Shown here: in pieces, positions 1 to 6,243 of the stretch
How positions within the stretch are numbered: position 1 is the first letter of the stretch
How the letters are laid out: each line of letters begins with the position of its first letter
Assembly: GCA_023664705.1 (NCBI GenBank)
Contig: JAMPFE010000012.1
Coordinates: forward strand, 43,646-74,283
DNA length: 30,638 bases
Origin: Lachnospiraceae bacterium
Lineage (GTDB): Bacteria; Bacillota; Clostridia; Oscillospirales; Ruminococcaceae
Direction: 5' to 3'
The notes under the pieces: generated by a model
Database searches by the model: none
What the model saw: only the letters and a program-made list of their open reading frames with translations
What the model was told of the DNA's origin: nothing
Translations under genes and position numbers: made by a program

Positions 1-223
1 CGATAACATAATCGAATTCGCCCTCGGCGCTGTCGTCAAGCATTTTGTTGAACTCATCGCGCTTTGCCATGGACGTACCCGATTTGGCTCTGTCGATATA
101 CTCGTGAATTATCCTGAAGCCGTTTTGTTTAGCGTAGTTAGTTATCGCTAATTTCTGGGCTTCTATGGAGTTCTCGGTCTGCATATTTGAACTGTACCGA
201 GCGTATAATACCGCATTTTTCAT
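1..223 (-). CDS. Large serine recombinase, N-terminal part (cut by window edge)
   Basis: Only the first 74 codons are present; the gene runs off the left edge. The start ATG has AGGAGG about 8 bases upstream. The translated part begins MKNAVLYARYSSNMQ, which carries the YxRxSS nucleophile motif of the resolvase/invertase catalytic domain, followed by SIEAQ and EYIDRAKSGT, both typical of large serine recombinases. It is clearly paralogous to the complete recombinase just upstream in the same orientation (shared YAR-SSN-Q, SIEAQK, EYIDRA). By family, such enzymes make double-strand cuts through a serine and exchange strands at att sites. I infer that the two form the integration/excision module of a mobile element extending left of the window. 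Catalytic arginines and the C-terminal DNA-binding part cannot be seen here. Confidence 0.9.
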   Translation of the reverse strand, partial: MKNAVLYARYSSNMQTENSIEAQKLAITNYAKQNGFRIIHEYIDRAKSGTSMAKRDEFNKMLDDSAEGEFDYVI

Positions 224-302
224 AACAATTCCTCCTTGTAATTTATTTTTTCGGTGTCATAGTAATAATATATAGACAAGGATTTTTGCAATGCGGCATA
301 TA

Positions 303-330
303 GTGCGCCGTAGGCTTGACTACGGCGCAC
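303..330. repeat. Perfect 11-bp hairpin upstream of the truncated recombinase
   Basis: GTGCGCCGTAG and CTACGGCGCAC are exact inverted repeats with a 6-base loop. Neither strand shows a U-run after the stem, so it is not a standard intrinsic terminator. It lies between the two recombinase genes and shares its outer 8 bp (GTGCGCCG/CGGCGCAC, preceded by TAGT or ATAGT) with the hairpin upstream of the complete recombinase at 1936-1963. Confidence 0.8.
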
Positions 331-404
331 ATGGGTATGAATGTTTATATTATTTCATATAGGGCAAGAATTAGGGGAGCACGGATTTCCGCACTCCCCA
401 GATT

Positions 405-1913
405 TCAGATATTAAGTATGATTTCAACCTCGTTATTGTTCTCCGTAACGCTAACGACGAATTTTTTTATCAGCGCCCGCACAGCAACGGTATTGTGGGT
501 CAACATATATTCCTTGAACCTGCCGCGTAATTTTAGAACGCTTTCCTTGGTTATTTCCGCACATCGGAATTTTTCCTTTGCCTCTTGCAGAGAGCGTTCC
601 AATGCGGTTTTCTCATCTTCCAGAGCGTTCAACTTGTCTCTGACAGTCGAAACGTCACAGCCTTTAGCAATAGCATTTACGAGATTTTCACGTTTTGTGC
701 AATTGCTTTGAATGCGCTTTGTAATGCGCTTGACGCAGTTTTGGTATTCCGAGTTGCGGCTTTGTTCCAGTTCCAAGAGTTTCGTGGTAATTATCGGGAT
801 ATTTTCGTCCTTGAATATGTAATCGCAAATCTTATCGATAACCAGCGCGTCCAATTTGTCTTGTCGTATACTCATATTCGGGCAGCTTTTGTTCTTTTTG
901 CGCCTTTCACATGAATAGCTTACGGTGATAATTCCCTTACCGCTGTGGTGTCTGTCTCCCGTCATATTGCAGCCGCAATGACCGCATTTCACCAGACCGC
1001 TCAACAGATAAGCCTGTTTCGCCGAATACGCCCCAGACTTGATTTCATGACTTTTCGAGATTTCCTGCGCCCTATTAAAGACTTCTTCCGAGACAATTGC
1101 GGGAACACCATCCTTGACCTCAATAATCTCATCCTTAGGCTTATCCCTATGAGAATTCCCCTTTCCGCGCTTTCCTTTACAGCGCTTTAAGGGCTCTCGC
1201 CTGTTGTATACATAGTAGCCACAATACTTTTTATTCCTAATTATTTCATGCAGTGAGGACTTGCCGAACGCCTTGCCCACCTTGGTAACGTAGCCCGACT
1301 GGTTAAGGTCATTTACAATTTCTGTGAGGCTTGCACCCTTTATGTACATATCGAAAATTTTACGCACCGCCTGTGCCTCTTTTTCGTTGATTACAAGCTT
1401 TTTGGTGACAACGTCGACATCATAGCCGAGTGGTGGAATACCGCCTGTATGTAAGCCGTTCCGAGCACGTTCTTTAAAACCTTTTAGTACCTCTTTTCCG
1501 AGATTTTCACTGAAATACTCGTTAAACGCGGCTAGTATGTTTCTGAACAAATTGCTGTCCAAACCGTTTATAAACGGTTCGGCGACAAATATAACCTCGA
1601 CTCCAGCCGCTTCCATTTCGTCCAACAGATTTACCATATCGCGGAGATTACGGGCTAGGCGATCCATTTTATGAATCAAGACAACCTCAAACAATCCTTT
1701 AGAACAGTCCTCGACGAGTTGTGTCAACTGCGCTCTGCCGTCTGTCGTAGTTCCCGTACAGGCGCGGTCGATATATTCCTGTGTAACGACAATGCCTTTT
1801 TCGGCGGCATATTTGTCAATCGCGTATTTCTGCGCTTCTATTGAACTTTCGTGCTGAAGGTTGCTGCTAAACCTCGCATACAGCGCGGCTCTGATTATAT
1901 CTTTTTTATCCAT
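405..1913 (-). CDS. Large serine recombinase (site-specific integrase)
   Basis: A complete 502-residue large serine recombinase, of normal length. The resolvase domain (about residues 8-150) has the nucleophile motif YARFSS (Ser16), SIEAQ, and KMDRLARN at 82-89 with the catalytic arginines. The recombinase domain spans about 160-260 (PPLGY, LTEIVNDLN). A zinc ribbon follows with CGHC at 310-313 and further cysteines at 335 and 344. A charged coiled coil (about 370-460) is the usual synapsis-control region. It catalyses integration or excision of mobile DNA between att sites. It lies directly upstream of a second, truncated recombinase gene on the same strand. The pair could be a co-operating duo, as in some conjugative elements, or two generations of insertion. 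No att site is identifiable by eye. Confidence 0.95.
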   Translation of the reverse strand: MDKKDIIRAALYARFSSNLQHESSIEAQKYAIDKYAAEKGIVVTQEYIDRACTGTTTDGRAQLTQLVEDCSKGLFEVVLIHKMDRLARNLRDMVNLLDEMEAAGVEVIFVAEPFINGLDSNLFRNILAAFNEYFSENLGKEVLKGFKERARNGLHTGGIPPLGYDVDVVTKKLVINEKEAQAVRKIFDMYIKGASLTEIVNDLNQSGYVTKVGKAFGKSSLHEIIRNKKYCGYYVYNRREPLKRCKGKRGKGNSHRDKPKDEIIEVKDGVPAIVSEEVFNRAQEISKSHEIKSGAYSAKQAYLLSGLVKCGHCGCNMTGDRHHSGKGIITVSYSCERRKKNKSCPNMSIRQDKLDALVIDKICDYIFKDENIPIITTKLLELEQSRNSEYQNCVKRITKRIQSNCTKRENLVNAIAKGCDVSTVRDKLNALEDEKTALERSLQEAKEKFRCAEITKESVLKLRGRFKEYMLTHNTVAVRALIKKFVVSVTENNNEVEIILNI

Positions 1914-1935
1914 TTTTTGTCCTTTCTTTTCAATA

Positions 1936-1963
1936 GTGCGCCGAACCCTAAGCCTCGGCGCAC
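1936..1963. repeat. 8-bp hairpin just upstream of the complete recombinase
   Basis: GTGCGCCG and CGGCGCAC are separated by 12 bases, about 23 bases before the recombinase start codon. It resembles the hairpin at 303-330, which lies upstream of the other recombinase. No U-run follows on either strand. Possible roles are a leader structure, a recombinase-binding site or a shared intergenic repeat. Confidence 0.75.
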
Positions 1964-1979
1964 ACTGAAATTCATTTTG

Positions 1980-2147
1980 TTATTCTTTTTCTATAACATC
2001 GCTCTTTATCAGTTCCAAAAGCAATTCTGCAATTGCAGTGTCGCTTGGACTTACCGACATCGTTTCATCGGCAGTGATATCAAGAGGGCAGTTATCTTTT
2101 TCATTCAAGAGTTTCCTGCTCACATTTATTTTCATCAGATAAAGCAT
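1980..2147 (-). CDS. Hypothetical 55-aa protein upstream of recombinase
   Basis: This short ORF overlaps the 3' end of the DUF927 gene by 47 bases in another frame. The start was chosen at the ATG encoding MLYLMKINVSRK because a G-rich stretch (GAGGGGGTGG) lies 7-8 bases upstream; further in-frame ATGs lie upstream without a comparable site. The product is acidic in its second half (DITADETM, ELLLELIKSDVIEKE) with no cysteine pairs or membrane segment. I do not recognise the family. Its position between the ATPase and the recombinase, translationally overlapped with the former, suggests it belongs to the same element operon. It could be a small regulator or directionality factor, but nothing in the sequence shows this. 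Confidence 0.5.
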   Translation of the reverse strand: MLYLMKINVSRKLLNEKDNCPLDITADETMSVSPSDTAIAELLLELIKSDVIEKE

Positions 2148-4056
2148 TGTTTTCCACCCCCTCTTTCTCTCTCCTTTTGCACCAATCATCATGCTCCTGC
2201 CCATATAAATACCGCTGCACAAGCGGGAGGTTAATGTCTGTTTTGACGCATTTGTTAATTATCTCCTCTGCCAAGCCAGTCTCTAACCTATCCGTATCCA
2301 AAAGCGCAATCATTTCATTTAATTTGGCAATATAACCGTGATATGGATTAGCGGAAGAATATTTATCAAGCGCCGATTTAAAAGCAGATTTGAAAAAAAT
2401 GTCCTTAAAGGTGTCTTTGGACTTGTCAACTTCACCCAGATTCGTATAAATTCGTATGCATTTGACAGGTGCTCCGCCTTTTTCAAAAACTATTTTTGAA
2501 TAAAAACGGTCCTTCTTTTGGCAGCGCAAAACACCGTCATCTCTCCACCTGCGGAGTATGGTATCGTGATTTGAGAACCCTCCGTCATTTAACCACTCTA
2601 AAAATTTATTCTGCGTTATTGTCAACAAACAAGTAAATCGCCCCTGCCCATTTTTGGGCTGATTGCGTTCAAATATGCCCCAACAATCTCTTCTTGCGGC
2701 ATCATAATTTGAATCGTCGCTGTTGGTCGGGGGCGATAAAAATTTCCCTCGATTTTCGGAATACTTATTTATGATATAATCCAGCGCACGAGCCGCCTCA
2801 TTTTCGGGCAGATTACAGCTGATATTTTTTAGGAAGAACCGTATAACATCTTCTTTGTGAAACTTGATATTTAACGCTTGCTCTGCCAATGTCGCCGTAA
2901 CGGCAATTACAGCTACTGATTTCGCGACTCTTTCCCGTATTTTATCGTCAATATTGATTCTACCTACCAGAGAACTGACCTCCGTTTGGTAGAGATTTGC
3001 CACGTCCTCGGGAGCGAGAGACAACATATAATCGGCAAGATACGTAATCGGAAGCCCTGCGTAACTTTTGGAAAATGCTTCTACACCGTGTGCCTGTTCA
3101 GCGCTTTCCGTCCACTGTACATTAGAAAGCGGAACTACCCTAGAAGACAAGCCCCCCGCCTCACTGGCTTTACTTAGCAGAGAAAACTCGCCTGTAAAAA
3201 TTATTGCGGTTGCCCAATGCTGTGTCGGAGACAACCCACCGCCCCTTGCCATTCTCATTTTATCCGTTCCGTCCGCCAGAGCATAAAGCATTTCAGTATA
3301 CTTGAAGTTCTCTCCCAAGCGAGCGGTTTCATCGAACATCATAGGATATCCGAAATTATTTCTAAGCAGCCCATAAAGAGCGTTAGCCGTTGCGGAGCAG
3401 GTGGCTGCAAGCGATACTTGATTTGAAGCGCATTTTGTCGCTCCGCCCATGCTTACGGCAAGCCGCGCACAGGTAGTTTTCCCTGTTGTGGTTGAGCCAT
3501 TAAAATCAAAGACGATTGACGGCTGCTCAATATTGGTGGCTTTTGATAAATATCCGATTATGCATGCCGATAAGCCTATAATAACGCTTGCCTCTAATGG
3601 AACGTGCCCGTGAATCACATTTTCATAATCGTTTCTAAAATCCTCAATTTCTCCCGAAGGTTTAATATTCACATTTCCGCAATACGATAAATCCACTCCG
3701 ATTGCTTTATATCCTTTAAAAATAAACCTGTCATCAAATTCATCCCAGCCGAGTCCGCTATGAATGCAGTTCGCAGTCAGCGTGTCACATTGCTGACGTA
3801 TATATTGGTTTAATGTATGCATATGGCTGCTGACTACGATATAGCCAGCCTTGTTAAGTTCTTGTTGAAGTTCCGTGGCTTTACAACACACGTTTGAAAG
3901 CTGATTTGCCATTTCATACGCTAAAGTTAAATGAGTTTCGCCGTTTTCGATATTTTTTTCAACTGCAATAACTTGAATGTCTTTGTCAATGGGTATTAAA
4001 TTACCATTTTTGTCCAGAGTGCCGTAGCAATCTCCGTCAGATGTGTAAAAAGTCAT
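2101..4056 (-). CDS. DUF927-type P-loop ATPase/helicase-like protein of a mobile element
   Basis: The 651-residue product resembles DUF927 proteins, a family of predicted superfamily II-like helicases or ATPases found in phages, plasmids and integrative elements. The Walker A motif GSTTTGKTT is near residues 187-195 and a Walker B-like MMFDE near 239-243; the region upstream (HSGLGWD, near 99-105) fits the family. The C-terminal third (from about 480) looks like a separate winged-helix or primer-binding region. The start was placed at MTFYTSDGDC because AGGAGG lies 7 bases upstream; an in-frame ATG 30 bases earlier has no ribosome site. It probably acts in element replication or maintenance, inferred from family context only. 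A short leader ORF ends two bases before the start codon, so translation may be coupled. Confidence 0.8.
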   Translation of the reverse strand: MTFYTSDGDCYGTLDKNGNLIPIDKDIQVIAVEKNIENGETHLTLAYEMANQLSNVCCKATELQQELNKAGYIVVSSHMHTLNQYIRQQCDTLTANCIHSGLGWDEFDDRFIFKGYKAIGVDLSYCGNVNIKPSGEIEDFRNDYENVIHGHVPLEASVIIGLSACIIGYLSKATNIEQPSIVFDFNGSTTTGKTTCARLAVSMGGATKCASNQVSLAATCSATANALYGLLRNNFGYPMMFDETARLGENFKYTEMLYALADGTDKMRMARGGGLSPTQHWATAIIFTGEFSLLSKASEAGGLSSRVVPLSNVQWTESAEQAHGVEAFSKSYAGLPITYLADYMLSLAPEDVANLYQTEVSSLVGRINIDDKIRERVAKSVAVIAVTATLAEQALNIKFHKEDVIRFFLKNISCNLPENEAARALDYIINKYSENRGKFLSPPTNSDDSNYDAARRDCWGIFERNQPKNGQGRFTCLLTITQNKFLEWLNDGGFSNHDTILRRWRDDGVLRCQKKDRFYSKIVFEKGGAPVKCIRIYTNLGEVDKSKDTFKDIFFKSAFKSALDKYSSANPYHGYIAKLNEMIALLDTDRLETGLAEEIINKCVKTDINLPLVQRYLYGQEHDDWCKRREKEGVENNALSDENKCEQETLE

Positions 4057-4058
4057 CT

Positions 4059-4124
4059 TTAACCTCCTTTTAAGTAAATAATCCATTTTTTACTGTTTTG
4101 ATTAGTCGGTGGCGATTTATTCAT
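4059..4124 (-). CDS. Possible 21-aa leader peptide of the DUF927 gene
   Basis: An ATG with GAGGAGG spaced about 8 bases upstream opens a 21-codon frame (begins MNKSPPTNQN, ends IIYLKGG). It stops two bases before the DUF927 start. The AGGAGG of the DUF927 gene lies inside its last codons. This is the usual geometry of a translationally coupled leader. It could also be chance, since the frame is very short. Confidence 0.35.
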   Translation of the reverse strand: MNKSPPTNQNSKKWIIYLKGG

Positions 4125-4290
4125 TCAATAGCACCTCCTCTGAACTTTGTTGGAAGAACACCTAAGTGCATATGGCTGCAACTGTATGCACGAATCGGTG
4201 CTTCTGTAAATAATTTCCACTACTCGCTTTTTAACTGGGCGGATAATGAGATAGGAATAAGCCTTTGTTTTTAAGCCCCTCTTAAAGGGC

Positions 4291-4353
4291 AAGATAATTT
4301 ATAGCGAAAGATATTTTTGCCGCTTTTAACAAATATCTTTCTATAATTATCTT
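4291..4353. repeat. Long imperfect hairpin (23 paired bases)
   Basis: The left arm (4291-4316, starting AAGATAATTTATAG) and right arm (4331-4353, ending ATAATTATCTT) pair over 23 positions, with only three bulged bases in the left arm and a 14-base loop. On the plus strand ATTTTTT follows, so it could act as a plus-strand terminator. No plus-strand gene precedes it. Confidence 0.8.
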
Positions 4354-4484
4354 ATTTTTTGTGTAATGTCACACAATGGCGTGTTTCCTATATTATATTG
4401 TTCTTTCATAACTTTTTAAAAAAGTAAAAAATAACTGCCAGCGATACGGAATATTCCACCAAGTTCCGTCATGGAATTGTACTG

Positions 4485-4535
4485 ACGGACAGCGTTTTTC
4501 CTTGATTATCCAAGGAATTTCGGTCTTTTGTCCGT
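4485..4535. repeat. Nested stem-loop: ACGGACA/TGTCCGT enclosing TTCCTTG/CAAGGAA
   Basis: Outer 7-bp arms at 4485-4491 and 4529-4535 enclose inner 7-bp arms at 4498-4504 and 4511-4517. TGTCCGT is repeated directly at 4536-4542. The symmetry is not explained by a gene. Confidence 0.7.
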
Positions 4536-4565
4536 TGTCCGTGAGATTTATTTTGTCAGTATCAG

Positions 4566-4597
4566 CAAAAAAAGAACGGGTTGTCACGCCCGTTCTT
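4566..4597 (-). terminator. Rho-independent terminator of the left accessory operon
   Basis: On the minus strand AAGAACGGG, an 8-base loop and CCCGTTCTT form a perfect 9-bp stem followed by a run of T. It starts 6 bases after the stop codon of the last micropeptide gene and closes the operon that begins near 9.8 kb. Confidence 0.92.
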
Positions 4598-4603
4598 ATG
4601 AGG

Positions 4604-4717
4604 TTATTTTTTCTTTTTACCAGCACGATATATGCCGTAAACCGTTACAGTTGTAGTTACTCCTGCCGCGAATATCTCTATCACGGTCGAGAGCGCTGCT
4701 GCCGCCAACGCAAACAT
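4604..4717 (-). CDS. 37-aa single-helix membrane micropeptide, basic tail
   Basis: A GAGGAGGG ribosome site about 6 bases before ATG opens a 37-codon frame ending 6 bases before a strong terminator. The peptide begins MFALAAAALSTVIEIFAAG, continues with threonine- and valine-rich hydrophobic sequence, and ends YRAGKKKK, so it should span the membrane once with a strongly basic end, probably inside. Its ribosome site lies within the last codons of the preceding 29-aa ORF, with only two bases between stop and start, so the two are probably translated together. I do not recognise a family. Possible roles include a membrane toxin, a holin-like peptide or a regulator of a membrane complex; none is shown. 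Confidence 0.65.
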   Translation of the reverse strand: MFALAAAALSTVIEIFAAGVTTTVTVYGIYRAGKKKK

Positions 4718-4719
4718 TC

Positions 4720-4809
4720 TTATCCCTCCTCTACTGCTTCAAGTACTACTTCCGTGCCGACTACCAGAGCCAATCCAGCCGCCAATCCCAACAGATAATA
4801 CTCTATCAT
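4720..4809 (-). CDS. 29-aa hydrophobic micropeptide, acidic tail
   Basis: A ribosome site (GGGGTGAGGAA, adjacent to the ATG) precedes a 29-codon frame. The peptide begins MIEYYLLGLAAGLALVVG and ends LEAVEEG, giving one hydrophobic helix and an acidic C-terminus. That is opposite in charge to the basic tail of the next peptide. It is the penultimate gene of the operon, 49 bases after the DUF960 gene. I do not recognise a family. Coding is supported by the ribosome site, the coupling to the next frame and the terminator that follows, not by similarity. Confidence 0.6.
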   Translation of the reverse strand: MIEYYLLGLAAGLALVVGTEVVLEAVEEG

Positions 4810-4858
4810 TTCCTCACCCCTTTCGTAGGAACATAGACTTTTTTAGCTATGTTCCTCG

Positions 4859-5158
4859 TCAGTATTCATCAGCAAGCAGCATCGTTTCGTGGTCGCCGTC
4901 GTCGATAACGAATATCCGCGCTGTTATAGGATTTTCGCGCAGAACATTATACGTTTTCTTATACGGCGGCACTTCCTGACGGTGCTCTATGACTTGTATT
5001 TTGCCTTTCGCCTTTAGGTCGAATACCTGAAGATAATCCAACTTCCTTGTGTTTTTCAGCTTGTTGATAGCGCTCCACATAAACAATACCAGTTCAGTCG
5101 GAACACTCTCGTTGATACCTCCGGTGATGTAACGTTGTTCGGAATCGAAGTTACTCAT
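4859..5158 (-). CDS. DUF960 family protein
   Basis: This 99-residue protein fits DUF960, a small family found in Bacillota phages and conjugative elements. The matching segments are an N-terminal RYITGGINESVP, then LVLFMWSAIN, YLQVFDL and HRQEVPPYKKTY. Its function is unknown to me. The start codon overlaps the stop of the upstream 109-aa gene (ATGAGTAA), so translation is probably coupled. It has no membrane segment or cysteine cluster. Within the operon it sits between two soluble unknowns and the two membrane micropeptides. Confidence 0.75.
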   Translation of the reverse strand: MSNFDSEQRYITGGINESVPTELVLFMWSAINKLKNTRKLDYLQVFDLKAKGKIQVIEHRQEVPPYKKTYNVLRENPITARIFVIDDGDHETMLLADEY

Positions 5159-5480
5159 TAGCGCACCTCAATTCTTTCGGAACGATATCCTTGTGAGCCA
5201 ACACGCTAACGGAATACTCGGTAGCGGGCAGGAACAACAAACTTACACAACACCCGACCTCACGGTAGACCTCTATAGGCTCTGTGGTGTAGTCAACGCA
5301 CTCGTTCTTTATGACGTTAAAGTCTTGCTCCGTCTCGGCGATAACGACGCAGCCGCCGTCATATCCGTGCGAGTTGTAATGCTCGTCAAGTATTGCTACA
5401 ATGCGCTCTGCTTCGATTTGGATGTTAAAGCACAAACCGTTCAGCTTATCCAAATCTGATTTTGTTTTGACCTTAATCAT
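5151..5480 (-). CDS. Hypothetical 109-aa protein
   Basis: A soluble-looking protein with no family I can name. It starts MIKVKTKSDLDKLNG behind a GGAGGGG site, and contains a hydrophobic beta-rich stretch (GGCVVIAETEQDF) and a later one (GCCVSLLFLP). It overlaps the downstream DUF960 gene by 8 bases and follows the DUF1643 gene by 33 bases, so it is co-transcribed with both. Small proteins with this look are frequent among accessory genes of Clostridia integrative elements, but I infer no function. Confidence 0.65.
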   Translation of the reverse strand: MIKVKTKSDLDKLNGLCFNIQIEAERIVAILDEHYNSHGYDGGCVVIAETEQDFNVIKNECVDYTTEPIEVYREVGCCVSLLFLPATEYSVSVLAHKDIVPKELRCANE

Positions 5481-5513
5481 AACCCCTCCAATAACAAGAA
5501 TGCCCCAACGATT

Positions 5514-6176
5514 TTACTCGTTAGGGCTTTGGTGTTTTCTGCGTTTTCTGCCGCGCTTGGGCGGTTCTTGCACCTCTTGTAATTCTTGCTGTGCCGCTTT
5601 CTGTGGTTCTGTGACCTCTTGGAAGTCGTTTGTGGTTTCGGCATTCTCGCACTCCTTGAACGCTTTAAGTTCGCTGTACTCGAAGTCCTCTAAACGCCAG
5701 CGGTGGACGGTAGGGCACAACGGATGATAGAATTTCTTGCCGTTCGCGTCCACTATGCACTGCATTTTGTCCTGCCACGGAATAAGCAAATTGAGAATGT
5801 CGCGCTGTTGTTTCAGAACGGTTTTGCTCCCGTCACCGCCCGTGCCGACTGCGTAGATTATTCCCTGTGCTCGTTCGGCTGCTTCCGTGATGTAGGCAAG
5901 GTTTTCATCGTCGAGTTCGCTCTCGGTGCGTCTGCCGTTGAGCGCGGAGAACAGGTTTACAATGCTCACTTTGCCGTAGTGAAGCCGTTCTACGTTCTCC
6001 AGAACGAGCATTGTTGTCCTATCCACCGCAACGGTGTCCGATATGCTCGGCGAGAGCATGAGAACCATCGCTTCGGGGAGCGTGTTATCCCACTCCTTGC
6101 GGAGCAGATAACGGTGCGTTTTGTCGTCGCTGTAGACCGCAGTGGTCGTCATGGTCGATGTTTCGGTTTTTGACAT
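5514..6176 (-). CDS. DUF1643 family protein
   Basis: The 220-residue product matches the DUF1643 pattern: an early RYLLRKEWD, then MVLMLSPSISDTVAVDRT, the VSIVNLFSALNGRR segment, a GTGGDGS loop, and HPLCPTVHRW near the end of the domain (about residue 160). DUF1643 proteins occur in phages and plasmids and have no established reaction that I know of. The last 45 residues (QEVTEPQKAAQQELQEVQEP and a basic KRGRKRRKH end) form a low-complexity tail that could bind nucleic acid or a partner. A good AAGGAGG site precedes the start. The gene lies 67 bases after the Sel1-repeat gene, in the same direction. Confidence 0.8.
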   Translation of the reverse strand: MSKTETSTMTTTAVYSDDKTHRYLLRKEWDNTLPEAMVLMLSPSISDTVAVDRTTMLVLENVERLHYGKVSIVNLFSALNGRRTESELDDENLAYITEAAERAQGIIYAVGTGGDGSKTVLKQQRDILNLLIPWQDKMQCIVDANGKKFYHPLCPTVHRWRLEDFEYSELKAFKECENAETTNDFQEVTEPQKAAQQELQEVQEPPKRGRKRRKHQSPNE

Positions 6177-6243
6177 ATGGGTTTACCTCCTTGTTGGTTT
6201 TTCAAGAAGATAATATATGCTTGTAAGAGTTTTGTTTACAATT

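Larger units (their letters stand above)
4125..4565. other. Gene-free region rich in inverted repeats
   Basis: I see no convincing gene here. There are several palindromes: GTGCATA/TATGCAC at 4166-4191, a long AT-rich hairpin at 4291-4353, GGAATATTCC near 4450-4459, and a nested structure at 4485-4535 with an immediate second copy of TGTCCGT. Such clustering next to a DUF927 gene would fit a replication origin or transfer origin, but no iterons or nick site can be assigned by eye. Confidence 0.5.

Noticed and set aside
4393..4626. A 77-codon minus-strand frame running through the terminator
   Set aside because: It overlaps the 37-aa micropeptide end and crosses a strong terminator and palindromes; its start has no ribosome site and the product has no family-like features.
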